Below, in pieces: positions 11,910 through 24,784 of a DNA stretch of 64,000 bases. A program made the translations under genes and the position numbers. The notes below the pieces were generated by a model. That model saw only the letters and a program-made list of their open reading frames with translations. It did no database searches and was not told the DNA's origin. Position 1 is the first letter of the stretch. Every line of letters begins with the position of its first letter. Origin of the DNA: an uncultured Clostridia bacterium (GTDB taxonomy: Bacteria; Bacillota; Clostridia; TANB77; CAG-508); NCBI GenBank assembly GCA_947632605.1, contig CANRPX010000001.1:52535-116534 (forward strand), read 5' to 3'.

Positions 11910-12197
11910 ATGGATGATGCTAAAAATAAAATTATCATAGAATTATATGATAATGCAAAACAAATTCATAAATATGAATTATTAGATATTATTAATTATA
12001 ATAATAATGAATATGCTGTTTTACTTGAGCAATATTCTTTAGATGGAGAAGTGGAAATTTTTAGATTAAAACATTCAAAAGATAAATCAGCAACATTATA
12101 TAAACCAGAACTTGATAACTATATAGCATCACAAGTTTATGAAATGTTTAAAGAAGATTCTAAAAATTATTATGGTCAAAATATAAAATTTATTTAA
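11910..12197 (+). CDS. DUF1292-like small protein
   Basis: MDDAKNKIIIELYDNAKQIHKYELLDIINYNNNEYAVLLEQ resembles DUF1292; start re-assigned downstream of the ORF-track start. Confidence 0.7.
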   Translation: MDDAKNKIIIELYDNAKQIHKYELLDIINYNNNEYAVLLEQYSLDGEVEIFRLKHSKDKSATLYKPELDNYIASQVYEMFKEDSKNYYGQNIKFI

Positions 12198-12210
12198 TAA
12201 AAATAAAAAG

Positions 12211-12239
12211 AGCTTGAATTTATAATTCAAGCTTTTTTT
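12211..12239 (+). terminator. Intrinsic terminator
   Basis: AGCTTGAATT TAT AATTCAAGCT TTTTTT. Confidence 0.8.
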
Positions 12240-12337
12240 ACGAAAAATCCGAAATTTCTTGACAGAGTATATAAATTTATAGTAAAATAGTTATGTTAAC
12301 TTTGTAATATAATAAGAAATTAAGGAGAAACAATTAA

Positions 12338-13258
12338 ATGAAGAAAAATCTGCTTTTGATTCTTCTGGTCTTTTGTATTACTAGCATAGCTTTAGGAAAT
12401 TATGTTATATCAGTAAAAACAACTGAAATAGGCCAGAATTTAAATTCAAAAACAAAAGAAAGTTCTGAAATATACACAAGTAATACCTCATTAAATACTA
12501 AAGAAGAGTTAACAAATAATACAATTATTTCAATGAATTCAGAAGAGAAAGTTCAAAATATTTCAAATGAAAATTTGATTCAAAATGCAAATTCAGAAGA
12601 TGAAAATTTAGATTCGATAAAAAATTTAAGTCAAAATGAAATCCCACAAACAAATGAAAATATAAATGAAATAACTACTTCACAAGTAGTAGAAAAAGAA
12701 GAAAATATAAATACAGTAAATAGCAATGTTAATAATTCTGATGCTATGCCAAGAGAATCTATAAAATCTAATTATAGTTTTTTATTGATGCCTGAAAATG
12801 CTACATCTAGTATTTTGAAAACAGCTGAAAGTGAAATTTCTAGATTACCACAAAATGTATTAAATTCTTTTATTAATGATGGTTGGACAATTAATATAAC
12901 TAATGATAATATTGCATCAAAATATTTTGGAGGTAGCTATTCAAATGTAATGGGTGCAACAAAAATGGATTCAAAACAAATTATTATACAAAATAAAAAA
13001 AGTTGTGTTCAAGCATCAATTATTCATGAGATGGGACACTTTATAGATAATTATTTTGATTATCCAAGTTTAAGTGACGAATTTTGGGAAATATATAATA
13101 GTGAAATTGATACCTTTAGATCAAGAATTCCAAATTCATCAGCAATAAGAGATGAGCTAGAATTTTTTGCACATACATTTTATTATTCAGTTAAAGATCC
13201 ATCAAAATGTACACCAATGGCATTACAATTTGTAGAGAATTATGTTAATAATATGTAA
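12338..13258 (+). CDS. Secreted zinc metallopeptidase, anthrax lethal factor-like (ATLF / PPEP-like) domain
   Basis: Signal-like N-terminus, N/S/E/T-rich linker, then IIHEMGHFIDNYF (HExxH) with downstream ELEFFAHTF Glu. Confidence 0.75.
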   Translation: MKKNLLLILLVFCITSIALGNYVISVKTTEIGQNLNSKTKESSEIYTSNTSLNTKEELTNNTIISMNSEEKVQNISNENLIQNANSEDENLDSIKNLSQNEIPQTNENINEITTSQVVEKEENINTVNSNVNNSDAMPRESIKSNYSFLLMPENATSSILKTAESEISRLPQNVLNSFINDGWTINITNDNIASKYFGGSYSNVMGATKMDSKQIIIQNKKSCVQASIIHEMGHFIDNYFDYPSLSDEFWEIYNSEIDTFRSRIPNSSAIRDELEFFAHTFYYSVKDPSKCTPMALQFVENYVNNM

Positions 13259-13280
13259 TAAAAATAAAATTATGTAAAAG

Positions 13281-13313
13281 ATTGCTTTTTAATTGATAAA
13301 AAGCAATTTTTTT
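13281..13313 (+). terminator. Intrinsic terminator
   Basis: ATTGCTTTTT...AAAAAGCAATTTTTTT hairpin. Confidence 0.75.
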
Positions 13314-13450
13314 GTTTTAAAGTAGAACTATAAGAAATTGGCAAATTACTAGACTTTTTTTGCTTTATATGATATAGTGTGTAAAGTTAATTATGAGTTA
13401 ATTATTGTTTACATAGAAAATATTATACAAAAGAATTAAGGAGGAATTTA

Positions 13451-14191
13451 ATGTTTGGATATGGTGTAGATAAAAGAGCAATATATATTGTACTTTTAAT
13501 TTTAGTAATTTTTGAATTAGCAAGTATGACAAGTAGTGAATGGCTAAATATATTAATAACACTTCCAGCAGTTATTGTAGCAATAACATTTCATGAATTT
13601 GCACATGCAAATGCTGCTGATAAGTTAGGAGATACTACTCCTAGAAATCAAGGAAGATTAACTCTAAATCCGTTATCACATTTAGATCCATTTGGTTTTA
13701 TACTTCTTATGTTTGCACATATTGGTTTTGGAAAGCCTGTTCAAATAAATCCAAATAATTTTACTAGTAATAAATCAAGAGGATTTTGTAATGCTATTGT
13801 GGCATTAGCAGGCCCACTTATGAATTTTTTTATTGCAATTGTTGCATGTATAGCAATTGTTCTTTTAGATAAACTTGCAAGTATTACATTTATAAGTAGT
13901 TTTGCAGGACAGATTTTAGGATTATTTTTATATATGCTTATAACAATTAATATAGGATTAGGAGTTTTTAATCTAATTCCATTACCACCATTAGATGGAG
14001 AAAAAATATTCAGAAATTTGTTGCCATATAATGTTCAAGAGTGGTTAGATAGAAATTATCAAACATTATACACAATATTTTTAATATTATGGATTTTTGG
14101 ATTTTTAGGATTAATAGTTTCACCAGTTATAAATGTAATTAGTGAAGGATTATTCTTTGTTGTAAGAAATTTGATAGGTTTATTTATTTAA
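13451..14191 (+). CDS. Site-2 protease family (M50) membrane metalloprotease
   Basis: TFHEFAHANAADKLGD, NLIPLPPLDGEKI. Confidence 0.9.
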   Translation: MFGYGVDKRAIYIVLLILVIFELASMTSSEWLNILITLPAVIVAITFHEFAHANAADKLGDTTPRNQGRLTLNPLSHLDPFGFILLMFAHIGFGKPVQINPNNFTSNKSRGFCNAIVALAGPLMNFFIAIVACIAIVLLDKLASITFISSFAGQILGLFLYMLITINIGLGVFNLIPLPPLDGEKIFRNLLPYNVQEWLDRNYQTLYTIFLILWIFGFLGLIVSPVINVISEGLFFVVRNLIGLFI

Positions 14192-14192
14192 A

Positions 14193-14229
14193 GTATTTAG
14201 GGATAACTTCTTAAGTTATCCCTAAATAC
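14193..14229. repeat. 17-bp perfect inverted repeat
   Basis: GTATTTAGGGATAACTT CTT AAGTTATCCCTAAATAC; no U-tract follows. Confidence 0.85.
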
Positions 14230-14252
14230 ACATAAAAGTTAGGAGATAAAAA

Positions 14253-15248
14253 TTGAAAGATATACTTATAATGGGAATTGAATCAAGTTGTGATGAAACT
14301 TCTGTGTCTGTTGTAAAAAACGGTAGAGAAGTTTTATCTAATGTTATAAATTCTCAAATAAAAATACATGAAGAATATGGAGGGGTAGTTCCAGAAATTG
14401 CATCAAGATGTCATACTGAAGTAATTAATATGATAATGAAACAAGCATTGAAAGAAGCAAATGTTTCATTAGAAAATATTGATGCAATTGCTGTTACACA
14501 AGGACCAGGCCTAGTTGGAGCATTATTAGTAGGTGTTTCTTATGCGAAAGGTTTAAGCTATGTAATTAATAAACCATTAATTGCCGTAAATCATATTGAA
14601 GGACATATTGCTGGAAATTATTTAACTCATAAAGACTTAAAACCACCATTTATATGTTTAATAATTTCTGGTGGACATACTCATTTGGTAAATGTAAAAT
14701 CATATAACGATTTTGAGATACTTGGAAAGACTAAAGATGATGCAATAGGAGAAGCTTTTGATAAAGTTGCAAGAGTTGTAGGACTTGGATATCCTGGTGG
14801 ACCAAAAGTAGATAATTTGGCAAAAGAAGGAACTTCAAATATAAAACTTCCTGTAACACATTTTGAAAATCTAGATTTTAGCTTTAGTGGTATAAAAACA
14901 GCTGTAATTAATTTAAATCATAAAAATCCAAATATTAATAAAGCTGATTTATGTGCAAGTTTTCAAACAGCTGTTACAGAAATGCTTACAACTAATATGA
15001 GAAAAGCAGTAAAACAATACAATGCAGATAAAATTGTAATAGCAGGTGGTGTTTCTAGAAATTCATTTATAAGAAAATCTTTTGATGATTTAGCAGAAGA
15101 ATTAAAAATAAAAGTATATTATCCAGAGCCAATTCTTTGTACTGATAATGCAGCTATGATTGCTGGTGCAGGATATTATAATTTTATAAATGGAGAAAAA
15201 GCAGATTTAAGACTAAATGCTATTCCAAATTTAAAAATAGGAGAATAA
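14253..15248 (+). CDS. tsaD: tRNA N6-adenosine threonylcarbamoyltransferase TsaD
   Basis: [33 protein letters not shown] motifs. Confidence 0.96.
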   Translation: MKDILIMGIESSCDETSVSVVKNGREVLSNVINSQIKIHEEYGGVVPEIASRCHTEVINMIMKQALKEANVSLENIDAIAVTQGPGLVGALLVGVSYAKGLSYVINKPLIAVNHIEGHIAGNYLTHKDLKPPFICLIISGGHTHLVNVKSYNDFEILGKTKDDAIGEAFDKVARVVGLGYPGGPKVDNLAKEGTSNIKLPVTHFENLDFSFSGIKTAVINLNHKNPNINKADLCASFQTAVTEMLTTNMRKAVKQYNADKIVIAGGVSRNSFIRKSFDDLAEELKIKVYYPEPILCTDNAAMIAGAGYYNFINGEKADLRLNAIPNLKIGE

Positions 15249-15267
15249 TTTTAAGGAGAAAAAATAG

Positions 15268-15975
15268 ATGTCTATATATGTAATAGGCGACTTGCATTTA
15301 TCTTTTTCAGTAGATAAACCAATGGATGTATTTGGATATAATTGGGAAAATCATACTGAAAAAATAAAAAATAATTGGATAGAAAAGGTTAAAGAAACTG
15401 ACACTGTTATTCTTCCAGGAGATTTTTCTTGGGCTACATATTTAGAAGATACATATAAAGATTTTGAGTTTTTGAATTCTTTACCAGGAAAGAAAATAAT
15501 GTCAAAGGGAAATCATGACTATTGGTGGACAACAGTTACAAGTATGAAAAAATATTTAAAAAATAATAGTTTTTTAAATATAGAGTTTTTGTATAATAAT
15601 GCATTTTTAGTAGAAGACAAAATTATTGTAGGAACTAGAGGCTGGATAAATACTTGGAAATCAGAAGAAAATTATAAAATATTAAAAAGAGAAAATGAAA
15701 GACTTAAACTATCAATTGAAAAAGGAATTAATGAATTTGGAAATGATAAAGAAATTATAAGTTTTATACATTATCCTCCTTTTTATAAAGAGAATGTAAT
15801 TCCAGAAGAAATTGATTTTATTAAAACTCTTGAAAAATATGATATTAAAAAATGTTATTATGCACATCTTCATAGTGATTCACATAAAGAAGCAATAGAA
15901 GGAAAAATTAGAGATATAGATTTCAAATTAGTAAGCTCAGATTATTTAAATTTTGATTTATTAAAAATTCAATAA
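15268..15975 (+). CDS. Metallophosphoesterase (calcineurin-like)
   Basis: [24 protein letters not shown] motifs. Confidence 0.88.
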   Translation: MSIYVIGDLHLSFSVDKPMDVFGYNWENHTEKIKNNWIEKVKETDTVILPGDFSWATYLEDTYKDFEFLNSLPGKKIMSKGNHDYWWTTVTSMKKYLKNNSFLNIEFLYNNAFLVEDKIIVGTRGWINTWKSEENYKILKRENERLKLSIEKGINEFGNDKEIISFIHYPPFYKENVIPEEIDFIKTLEKYDIKKCYYAHLHSDSHKEAIEGKIRDIDFKLVSSDYLNFDLLKIQ

Positions 15976-15986
15976 AAGGAGAAAAC

Positions 15987-17801
15987 ATGCAAGACAAACA
16001 AAAAAATATTAGAAATTTTAGTATAATTGCACATATAGATCATGGTAAATCAACTTTAGCTGACAGAATTATAGAGATGACAGGAGTTCTTTCAGAAAGA
16101 GAGATGGAATCACAAGTTTTAGATAATATGGATATTGAACGTGAAAGAGGAATTACGATAAAATCTCAAGCTGTTAAAATGACTTATAATGCAAAAGATG
16201 GACAAACTTATGAATTTAATTTAATTGATACACCAGGTCATGTAGATTTTAATTATGAAGTATCAAGAAGTTTAGCAGCTTGCGAAGGTGCAATTTTAGT
16301 AGTTGATAGTACTCAGGGAGTGGAAGCTCAAACACTTGCTAATGTTTATTTAGCATTAGATGATAATTTAGAAATTATTCCAGTAATAAATAAAGTAGAT
16401 CTTCCAAATGCAAGACCTGATGAAGTAAAAAAAGAAATAGAAGATATTATTGGGATTCCAGCAATGGATGCACCTTGTATTTCTGCAAAAACAGGGTTAA
16501 ATGTTGATGAAGTTTTAGAAAGAATTGTTAAAGATATTCCAGCACCTTCTGGAAATGCAAATGATGAACTTCAAGCACTTATATTTGATTCATATTATGA
16601 TAATTATAAAGGTGCATTAAGTTATGTGAGAATAAAAAATGGAACAGTAAAAGCTAATGATGAAATATTGTTTATGGCAACAGGAAAATCATTTACAGTA
16701 ACAGAAGTTGGATATTTTGGAGCTGGAAGTTATATTCCTACTGATAAATTAGAAGCAGGAGAAGTTGGTTATATTGCAGCTAGTGTAAAAACAGTATCTG
16801 ATTTACATGTTGGTGATACAATAACTCTTAAAAATAAGCCAGCAAAAGAGCCACTTCCAGGATATAAAAAAGCAAATTCTATGGTATATTGTGGAATGTA
16901 TCCATTAGATGGTAGTGAATATGAAGCTTTAAAAGATGCTCTAGAAAAATTAAAATTAAATGATGCAGCATTAAATTATGAACCAGAAACTTCTGCAGCA
17001 TTAGGATTTGGTTTTAGATGTGGATTTTTAGGATTGTTACACTTAGAAATTATAATAGAAAGACTAGAAAGGGAATTTGATTTAGGTTTAATTACAACAG
17101 CACCATCAGTTATCTATCAAGTTCATAAAACTTCTGGTGAAGTAATAGAATTATATAACCCAACAGAATTACCACCTCAAACTGAAATTAGCTTTATAGA
17201 AGAGCCAATAATGAAAGCAGAAATAATGATACCAAAAGAGTTTGTTGGAAATGTTATGAAGGTTTGTCAAGAACGTAGAGGTGTGTATCTAGATATGAAA
17301 TATTTAGATACAAATAGAGTTACTTTGGAATATGAATTACCTTTAAATGAAATTATATATGACTTTTTTGATACCATAAAATCTAAAACAAAAGGATATG
17401 CTTCTGTTGATTATGAATTTAAAGAATATAGAAGAGCAGATTTAGTAAAACTTGATTTACATATAAATAATGAAGCAGTAGATGCTCTTTCATTTATAGT
17501 TCATAAAAATTCAGCTTATGAAAGAGGAAGAAAAATGGCTGAAAAACTTAAAAAAGTTATACCAAGACAATTATTTGAAATTCCAATACAAGCTGTTGTT
17601 GGTGGAAAAATAATAGCAAGAGAAACATTATCTGCTATGAGAAAAGATGTTTTAGCAAAATGTTATGGTGGAGATATTACCAGAAAGAAAAAATTATTAG
17701 AAAAACAGAAAAAAGGTAAAAAGAAGATGAGACAAATTGGTAATGTTGAAGTACCACAAGAAGCATTTTTAGCAGTACTAAAATTAGATGATGAAGAATA
17801 G
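15987..17801 (+). CDS. lepA: Elongation factor 4 (LepA)
   Basis: [47 protein letters not shown]-terminal LepA domain. Confidence 0.97.
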   Translation: MQDKQKNIRNFSIIAHIDHGKSTLADRIIEMTGVLSEREMESQVLDNMDIERERGITIKSQAVKMTYNAKDGQTYEFNLIDTPGHVDFNYEVSRSLAACEGAILVVDSTQGVEAQTLANVYLALDDNLEIIPVINKVDLPNARPDEVKKEIEDIIGIPAMDAPCISAKTGLNVDEVLERIVKDIPAPSGNANDELQALIFDSYYDNYKGALSYVRIKNGTVKANDEILFMATGKSFTVTEVGYFGAGSYIPTDKLEAGEVGYIAASVKTVSDLHVGDTITLKNKPAKEPLPGYKKANSMVYCGMYPLDGSEYEALKDALEKLKLNDAALNYEPETSAALGFGFRCGFLGLLHLEIIIERLEREFDLGLITTAPSVIYQVHKTSGEVIELYNPTELPPQTEISFIEEPIMKAEIMIPKEFVGNVMKVCQERRGVYLDMKYLDTNRVTLEYELPLNEIIYDFFDTIKSKTKGYASVDYEFKEYRRADLVKLDLHINNEAVDALSFIVHKNSAYERGRKMAEKLKKVIPRQLFEIPIQAVVGGKIIARETLSAMRKDVLAKCYGGDITRKKKLLEKQKKGKKKMRQIGNVEVPQEAFLAVLKLDDEE

Positions 17802-17851
17802 TTTATAGGTATCTTAAAACCTAAATTTGAAAAATATATAGGAATTAAAAA

Positions 17852-18676
17852 ATGAAAAACGATAATAGTAGGAGAAAAATGCAAAAAATACAAAAAGTAA
17901 ATGAAAAAAAGAATAATTCTGTTCAAACATTTAAAGAAGAGTTTTATGATGATGTAGTTTACGGAAGAAATGCTGTTTTAGAACTTTTAAAATCTAATAG
18001 AGATATAAATAAAATATTTATAGAATCAGGAGAAAAACATGGATCTATAAAAGAAATTATAGCTAAAGCAAGAGAAAAAAGAATTGTTTTAGTAGAAGTA
18101 AATAGACAAAAATTAAATTCAATTGCATTATCAGAAAATCATCAAGGTGTTGCTGCAATTGTTCCACCTTTTAATTATAGTGAAGTAGAAGACATTTTAG
18201 AATATGCTAAAGAAAAAAAAGAAGATCCATTCATTTTAATATTGGATGGAATAGAAGATCCACACAATCTAGGATCTATAATTAGAACAGCAGAAACAGC
18301 AGGAGTTCATGGAATAATAATTTCTAAAAGAAGATGTGTTTCTGTAAATAGTACAGTTGCAAAAGTATCAACTGGAGCTGTTTCATATATTAAAATAGCT
18401 AGAGTGAATAATCTTAATGAAACAATAAAAAAATTAAAAGATTCTGGACTTTGGATAATAGGAACAGATGGAGATGCAGATACTTTATATTATAACCAAG
18501 ATTTGAGAGGACCTTTAGGAATAATAATTGGAAGTGAAGGTTTTGGAATGAGTAAATTAGTTAAAGAAAATTCAGATATACTAATAAAAATTCCAATGAA
18601 AGGAAAAATAACATCTTTAAATGCTTCAGTTTCTGCTGGAATTATAATGTATGAAGCTGTAAAACAAAGAACATAA
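17852..18676 (+). CDS. rlmB: 23S rRNA (guanosine-2'-O)-methyltransferase RlmB / SpoU family
   Basis: VYGRNAVLELLK, LDGIEDPHNLGSIIRTAETAGVHGIII, GSEGFGMSKLVKE, LNASVSAGI. Confidence 0.92.
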   Translation: MKNDNSRRKMQKIQKVNEKKNNSVQTFKEEFYDDVVYGRNAVLELLKSNRDINKIFIESGEKHGSIKEIIAKAREKRIVLVEVNRQKLNSIALSENHQGVAAIVPPFNYSEVEDILEYAKEKKEDPFILILDGIEDPHNLGSIIRTAETAGVHGIIISKRRCVSVNSTVAKVSTGAVSYIKIARVNNLNETIKKLKDSGLWIIGTDGDADTLYYNQDLRGPLGIIIGSEGFGMSKLVKENSDILIKIPMKGKITSLNASVSAGIIMYEAVKQRT

Positions 18677-18699
18677 TATATAATTAAATTAAAATAAAA

Positions 18700-18727
18700 A
18701 ACTTTGCAAATTTTGCAAAGTTTTTTT
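18700..18727. terminator. Terminator between convergent genes
   Basis: AACTTTGCAAATTTTGCAAAGTTTTTTT. Confidence 0.8.
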
Positions 18728-19694
18728 ATGTATATATAATATTAAAACATTTGAAATTATTTAAAGAATTACTCTCTAAACAAGCTAAGTAAATATCTAA
18801 TTCATTGAGATTTTTACAAGCTCTAATAATAACTGGATTTAAATTTGTGTTAAAAAATAATTCATTTGCTAAATTAATTGTTTGTAAAAATGGTATTTTT
18901 GATTTTTTAGCTAAATTAAAAGTTTCTTTAAATCTAGAAAAAGAAGCATTTTTAAATTTATTTAAAGAAATTGTAAATTTTTTATCTATGATTTCTTGCA
19001 TAGATGAATATTTTTCTTTATTATTTAAAAATAATGTTTCTAATTCACTTACTGAATAAGGTAAAACAGCAGTTTGATTTTTAGTAGATATTAGTAATGT
19101 TTTTTCTAAAAATTCTTGCTCATTTTCATTAAATGTAGAAGTGTCAGAAATATTAATATTACTATTTATATTAGAAATAGATTCTTCTTCATTAGTAGTA
19201 TTATCATATTCTTCTTTAATAATTTCTTTATTTTCAAATAATTCATTTTCATCTTTATCAAAAACTGGTATTGGAGGTAAATCTTCTGGAAATACAACTT
19301 CCATATATTTTAGTAAAGATTCCATAAAAGAATAATAAAAAATATTATCTTCTGAAATTTTTTCAAATAATTTAACATATCTATTATTATATTCATTAAA
19401 TAAAGTTTGTATATCAGAATCGGATTTAGAAATATTTTCTAAATCTTTTTTTAAATTTATAAGATTATCAATATTTCCTTTAATATTATCAAAACTCTTT
19501 TGTATACCATTTAAACAAGAAATTAAAGAATTATTATCTTGTGGATTATTAGCATTATAAATTCCTTCAGTTATTTTCTCAAGATATAAAAGCAAAGTCT
19601 TTTTAAGTTGTCTTTGCTCACTTAAAGTATTATTTAAGTTTTTTAATTCGTTATTTATAACACTTTCATCTATTGTAAATTTTGATCCTATCAT
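18726..19694 (-). CDS. Hypothetical protein
   Basis: Long ORF with RBS-like GGAGGAT upstream of the minus-strand start; no recognised motif. Confidence 0.7.
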   Translation of the reverse strand: MIGSKFTIDESVINNELKNLNNTLSEQRQLKKTLLLYLEKITEGIYNANNPQDNNSLISCLNGIQKSFDNIKGNIDNLINLKKDLENISKSDSDIQTLFNEYNNRYVKLFEKISEDNIFYYSFMESLLKYMEVVFPEDLPPIPVFDKDENELFENKEIIKEEYDNTTNEEESISNINSNINISDTSTFNENEQEFLEKTLLISTKNQTAVLPYSVSELETLFLNNKEKYSSMQEIIDKKFTISLNKFKNASFSRFKETFNLAKKSKIPFLQTINLANELFFNTNLNPVIIRACKNLNELDIYLACLESNSLNNFKCFNIIYT

Positions 19695-19776
19695 TTTATC
19701 CTCCGTTTACAAATAAATTATATTATAAACATTTTTAAAATACAATTGGATTTTTGTAAAAAAATCTCAAATTTAC

Positions 19777-19882
19777 TTGCAAAGGATTATATAAAATGTT
19801 AAAATAGATTTATTAGAAGAGACGAATCGAAACAGATTTAAAAAAAAAACCCATTTTTTAAATCTGTTTTTTATTTTTTATT
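19777..19882 (+). promoter_or_regulatory. pyrG promoter plus leader attenuator hairpin
   Basis: TTGCAA (19777) - 17 nt - TAAAAT (19800-19805), then AACAGATTTAAAAAA..TTTTTTAAATCTGTT + U-rich tract between promoter and pyrG. Confidence 0.55.
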
Positions 19883-19923
19883 ATATTTGTACATCTAAAA
19901 AAATAAAAATGAAAGGAGCTAAG

Positions 19924-21537
19924 ATGAGTACAAAGTATATTTTTATAACAGGAGGAGTTGTATCAGGATTAGGAAAAGGAATAACAGCATCATCTTTGGG
20001 AAGACTACTTAAAAACAGAGGATATAAAGTAGTAAATCAAAAGTTTGATCCATATATCAATGTTGATCCAGGAACTATGAGTCCTTATGAACATGGAGAA
20101 GTTTTTGTTACAGATGATGGAGCAGAAACTGATTTGGATTTAGGACATTATGAAAGATTTACTGATGTAAACTTAACTACGAATTGTAGTGTAAGTTCAG
20201 GAAAAATATATCAAAGTGTTATAAGTAAAGAAAGAAGAGGGGATTATTTAGGCAAAACTGTTCAAGTAATTCCTCATGTTACAAATGAAATAAAAGAAAA
20301 TATTTATAGTTTTGAAGGACAAGCAGATATTGTAATAACAGAGTTGGGAGGAACAATTGGAGATATTGAAGGATTAGCATTTGTAGAAGCTATTAGACAA
20401 GTTGGCTTAGAAAAAAATCCTGATGATGTTATGTATATACATGTAACTCTTTTACCATATATAAGTGGTTCAAATGAATTAAAATCAAAACCTACACAAC
20501 ACTCTGTTAAAGAATTACAATCTTTTGGAATAAAACCAGATATTTTAGTTTGTAGATCAGAAACAGATATACCAAATGAAATAAGACAAAAATTAGCTCT
20601 TTTCTGTAATGTTAGACCAGAATGTGTTATACCAAACCTTACTGCTGAAAATCTTTATGCAGTACCACTTATGCTAGAAAAGCAAGGACTAGCAAAAGCT
20701 GTTTGTGAAAAATTAAAATTAGAAAATAAAGAACCTAAAAACGGTGAATGGGAAAAATTAATAGAAACAATTAAGAATCTAAAAGGTGAAGTAAATATAG
20801 CACTAGTTGGAAAATATATGCAACTTCAAGACTCATATTTATCAGTTGCAGAAAGTTTAAGACATGGTGGATTTGCAAATGGAGTAAAAGTTAATGTAGG
20901 ATTTATAGATTCAGAAACAATTAATGAAGACACAGTTTGCGACATTCTTAAAAATTATGATGGAATTTTAGTTCCAGGTGGTTTTGGAAATAGAGGTATT
21001 GAAGGAAAAATAACAGCAATAAAATATGCAAGAGAAAATAAAATACCATTTTTAGGAATTTGTTTAGGAATGCAAATGGCAGTTGTTGAATTTTCTAGAA
21101 ATGTTTTAGGATTAAAAGATGCTAATTCAGCAGAATTTAGTGATGATACTAAAAATCCTGTTATACATATAATGGAAACTCAAAAAAATGTTACTAAAAA
21201 AGGTGGTACAATGAGGCTTGGAAGTTATCCTTGTACTATAAAAAAAGGAAGCTTAGCTTATAAAATCTATGGAAAAGAACATATTGATGAAAGACATAGA
21301 CATAGATTTGAATATAATAATGATTACAAAGAAAGATTAGAAAAAGCAGGACTTATTTGTTCTGGAACTTCACCAGATGGAACTTTAGTTGAAATTGTAG
21401 AAAATATAAATCATCCATTTTTTATAGCAGGACAATTCCATCCAGAATTTAAGTCTAGGCCAGATAAACCAGCACCACTTTTTAAAGCTTTAATAAAAGC
21501 AGCAATCGAAAATAAAAAGCATAAGGGTGTAAAATAA
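19924..21537 (+). CDS. pyrG: CTP synthase
   Basis: [44 protein letters not shown]; likely start 19924, downstream of the ORF-track start 19909. Confidence 0.97.
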   Translation: MSTKYIFITGGVVSGLGKGITASSLGRLLKNRGYKVVNQKFDPYINVDPGTMSPYEHGEVFVTDDGAETDLDLGHYERFTDVNLTTNCSVSSGKIYQSVISKERRGDYLGKTVQVIPHVTNEIKENIYSFEGQADIVITELGGTIGDIEGLAFVEAIRQVGLEKNPDDVMYIHVTLLPYISGSNELKSKPTQHSVKELQSFGIKPDILVCRSETDIPNEIRQKLALFCNVRPECVIPNLTAENLYAVPLMLEKQGLAKAVCEKLKLENKEPKNGEWEKLIETIKNLKGEVNIALVGKYMQLQDSYLSVAESLRHGGFANGVKVNVGFIDSETINEDTVCDILKNYDGILVPGGFGNRGIEGKITAIKYARENKIPFLGICLGMQMAVVEFSRNVLGLKDANSAEFSDDTKNPVIHIMETQKNVTKKGGTMRLGSYPCTIKKGSLAYKIYGKEHIDERHRHRFEYNNDYKERLEKAGLICSGTSPDGTLVEIVENINHPFFIAGQFHPEFKSRPDKPAPLFKALIKAAIENKKHKGVK

Positions 21538-21539
21538 AA

Positions 21540-22238
21540 ATGAATTATAAATTAGTAAATTTTGAAGACACAATTGACAATGAAAAAATAATAAAATGTG
21601 GAAAATTAAACAATGATATTATTTTTATGAAATATGATGTTTCATTAGGAGATGTCATTATTGCTTCTGAAAATGAATTTGTTATATTAGTTAATAAAGG
21701 ACAAGTATATGATTATAAAGAGAATGAAGGAAACTATTTGGTAAAAGAAATTGACTTAGAAATAGAAGAGCAATGGAAAGATTTATTCATTAGAGATGCA
21801 GAAAATAATGGCTTGTGTGTTATATTTTTTAATAAAAATATAATTAAAAATAATAAATTATTAATTAATAAAGAAGTAGAAAAAGAAAAAACTTTTAACA
21901 ATAAATTAATAAAATATAATATAAATATATATGTAGAATACGATTTTAGAATAGAAAATCCAAGGAATTTTTTAGACAGAATTATAGGATTAAGAAAAGT
22001 ATATACAAAACAAGAAATAATAGAAAAAGTTAGAAAATATATATTAAATTCTATTGAAAAAAGAATAAATACTGAACTAGAAGAATATAAATTAGATATA
22101 GAAAAATTATCTAACAATACTAAAATGATAGATAATTTTAATGAGTATGATTCAAAGCTATTAGAGTATGGTGTTAAATTAATAAGCTATAAAATTGTAA
22201 GATATGAAATAATCGATAAAAAAAATAAATTTTTTTAG
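21540..22238 (+). CDS. Hypothetical protein, possibly SPFH/YdjI-type N-terminal domain
   Basis: Pattern FMKYDVSLGDVIIASENEFVILVNKGQVYDY; low-confidence family guess. Confidence 0.45.
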   Translation: MNYKLVNFEDTIDNEKIIKCGKLNNDIIFMKYDVSLGDVIIASENEFVILVNKGQVYDYKENEGNYLVKEIDLEIEEQWKDLFIRDAENNGLCVIFFNKNIIKNNKLLINKEVEKEKTFNNKLIKYNINIYVEYDFRIENPRNFLDRIIGLRKVYTKQEIIEKVRKYILNSIEKRINTELEEYKLDIEKLSNNTKMIDNFNEYDSKLLEYGVKLISYKIVRYEIIDKKNKFF

Positions 22239-22276
22239 AATATATATTGACATTTTAGTAAATAGGGTATAAATTA

Positions 22277-22303
22277 TTAGCAGTCACAGATAATGACTGC
22301 TAA
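22277..22303. promoter_or_regulatory. CIRCE-like HrcA operator upstream of groESL
   Basis: TTAGCAGTC-9 nt-GACTGCTAA; differs from consensus TTAGCACTC-N9-GAGTGCTAA by one symmetric change; TTGACA at 22247. Confidence 0.85.
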
Positions 22304-22316
22304 TTTTAAATTATAA

Positions 22317-22646
<330 letters not shown>

Positions 22647-22650
22647 ATAA

Positions 22651-24309
<1,659 letters not shown>

Positions 24310-24312
24310 AAT

Positions 24313-24348
24313 AAAAAGTGTTAAGCTAAAAAAGCTTAACACTTTTTT
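24313..24348 (+). terminator. Intrinsic terminator of groESL
   Basis: AAAAGTGTTAAGCT...AGCTTAACACTTTTTT. Confidence 0.85.
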
Positions 24349-24372
24349 AATTTGACAAAAGATTAAATTTAA

Positions 24373-24495
24373 TTAGCAACAACCTCTATTACCATTATTT
24401 CCACAACAACAGAAAATAATAATTAAAAGAATTATTAATAATAAACAATCATTATCTCCTCCAAATATTCCGCAACAACCTCTGTTTTCTGGCAT
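24373..24495 (-). CDS. 40-aa Cys-rich single-TM microprotein (MPENRGCCGIFGGDNDCLLLIILLIIIFCCCGNNGNRGCC)
   Basis: Short minus-strand ORF absent from the track; strong RBS AAGGAGGATTTTAAA-ATG; symmetric NRGCC/CCC motifs around a TM helix. Confidence 0.75.
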   Translation of the reverse strand: MPENRGCCGIFGGDNDCLLLIILLIIIFCCCGNNGNRGCC

Positions 24496-24784
24496 TTTAA
24501 AATCCTCCTTAAATAAAATATGTTATTATAGAAAAATCTATAATTTATTCTAGATATTAAATTTGATGATATAATTTAATATCTAAAAAACTTTAAAAAT
24601 CTTTTGTATGTTATATATTATGAATTCTAAAAAAAAGTGTTACTAATAGTGGTAAAGTAGAAAATAAAATTTTAAAAAAGTATACAAAAAATAATTTTAA
24701 TGATATAATTTGATAAATTGTAAAAGTATGCAAAAGAAAAGTTATTAAATCACATAAGGCACCTAAAAGAAAGGAAAGATAGAA

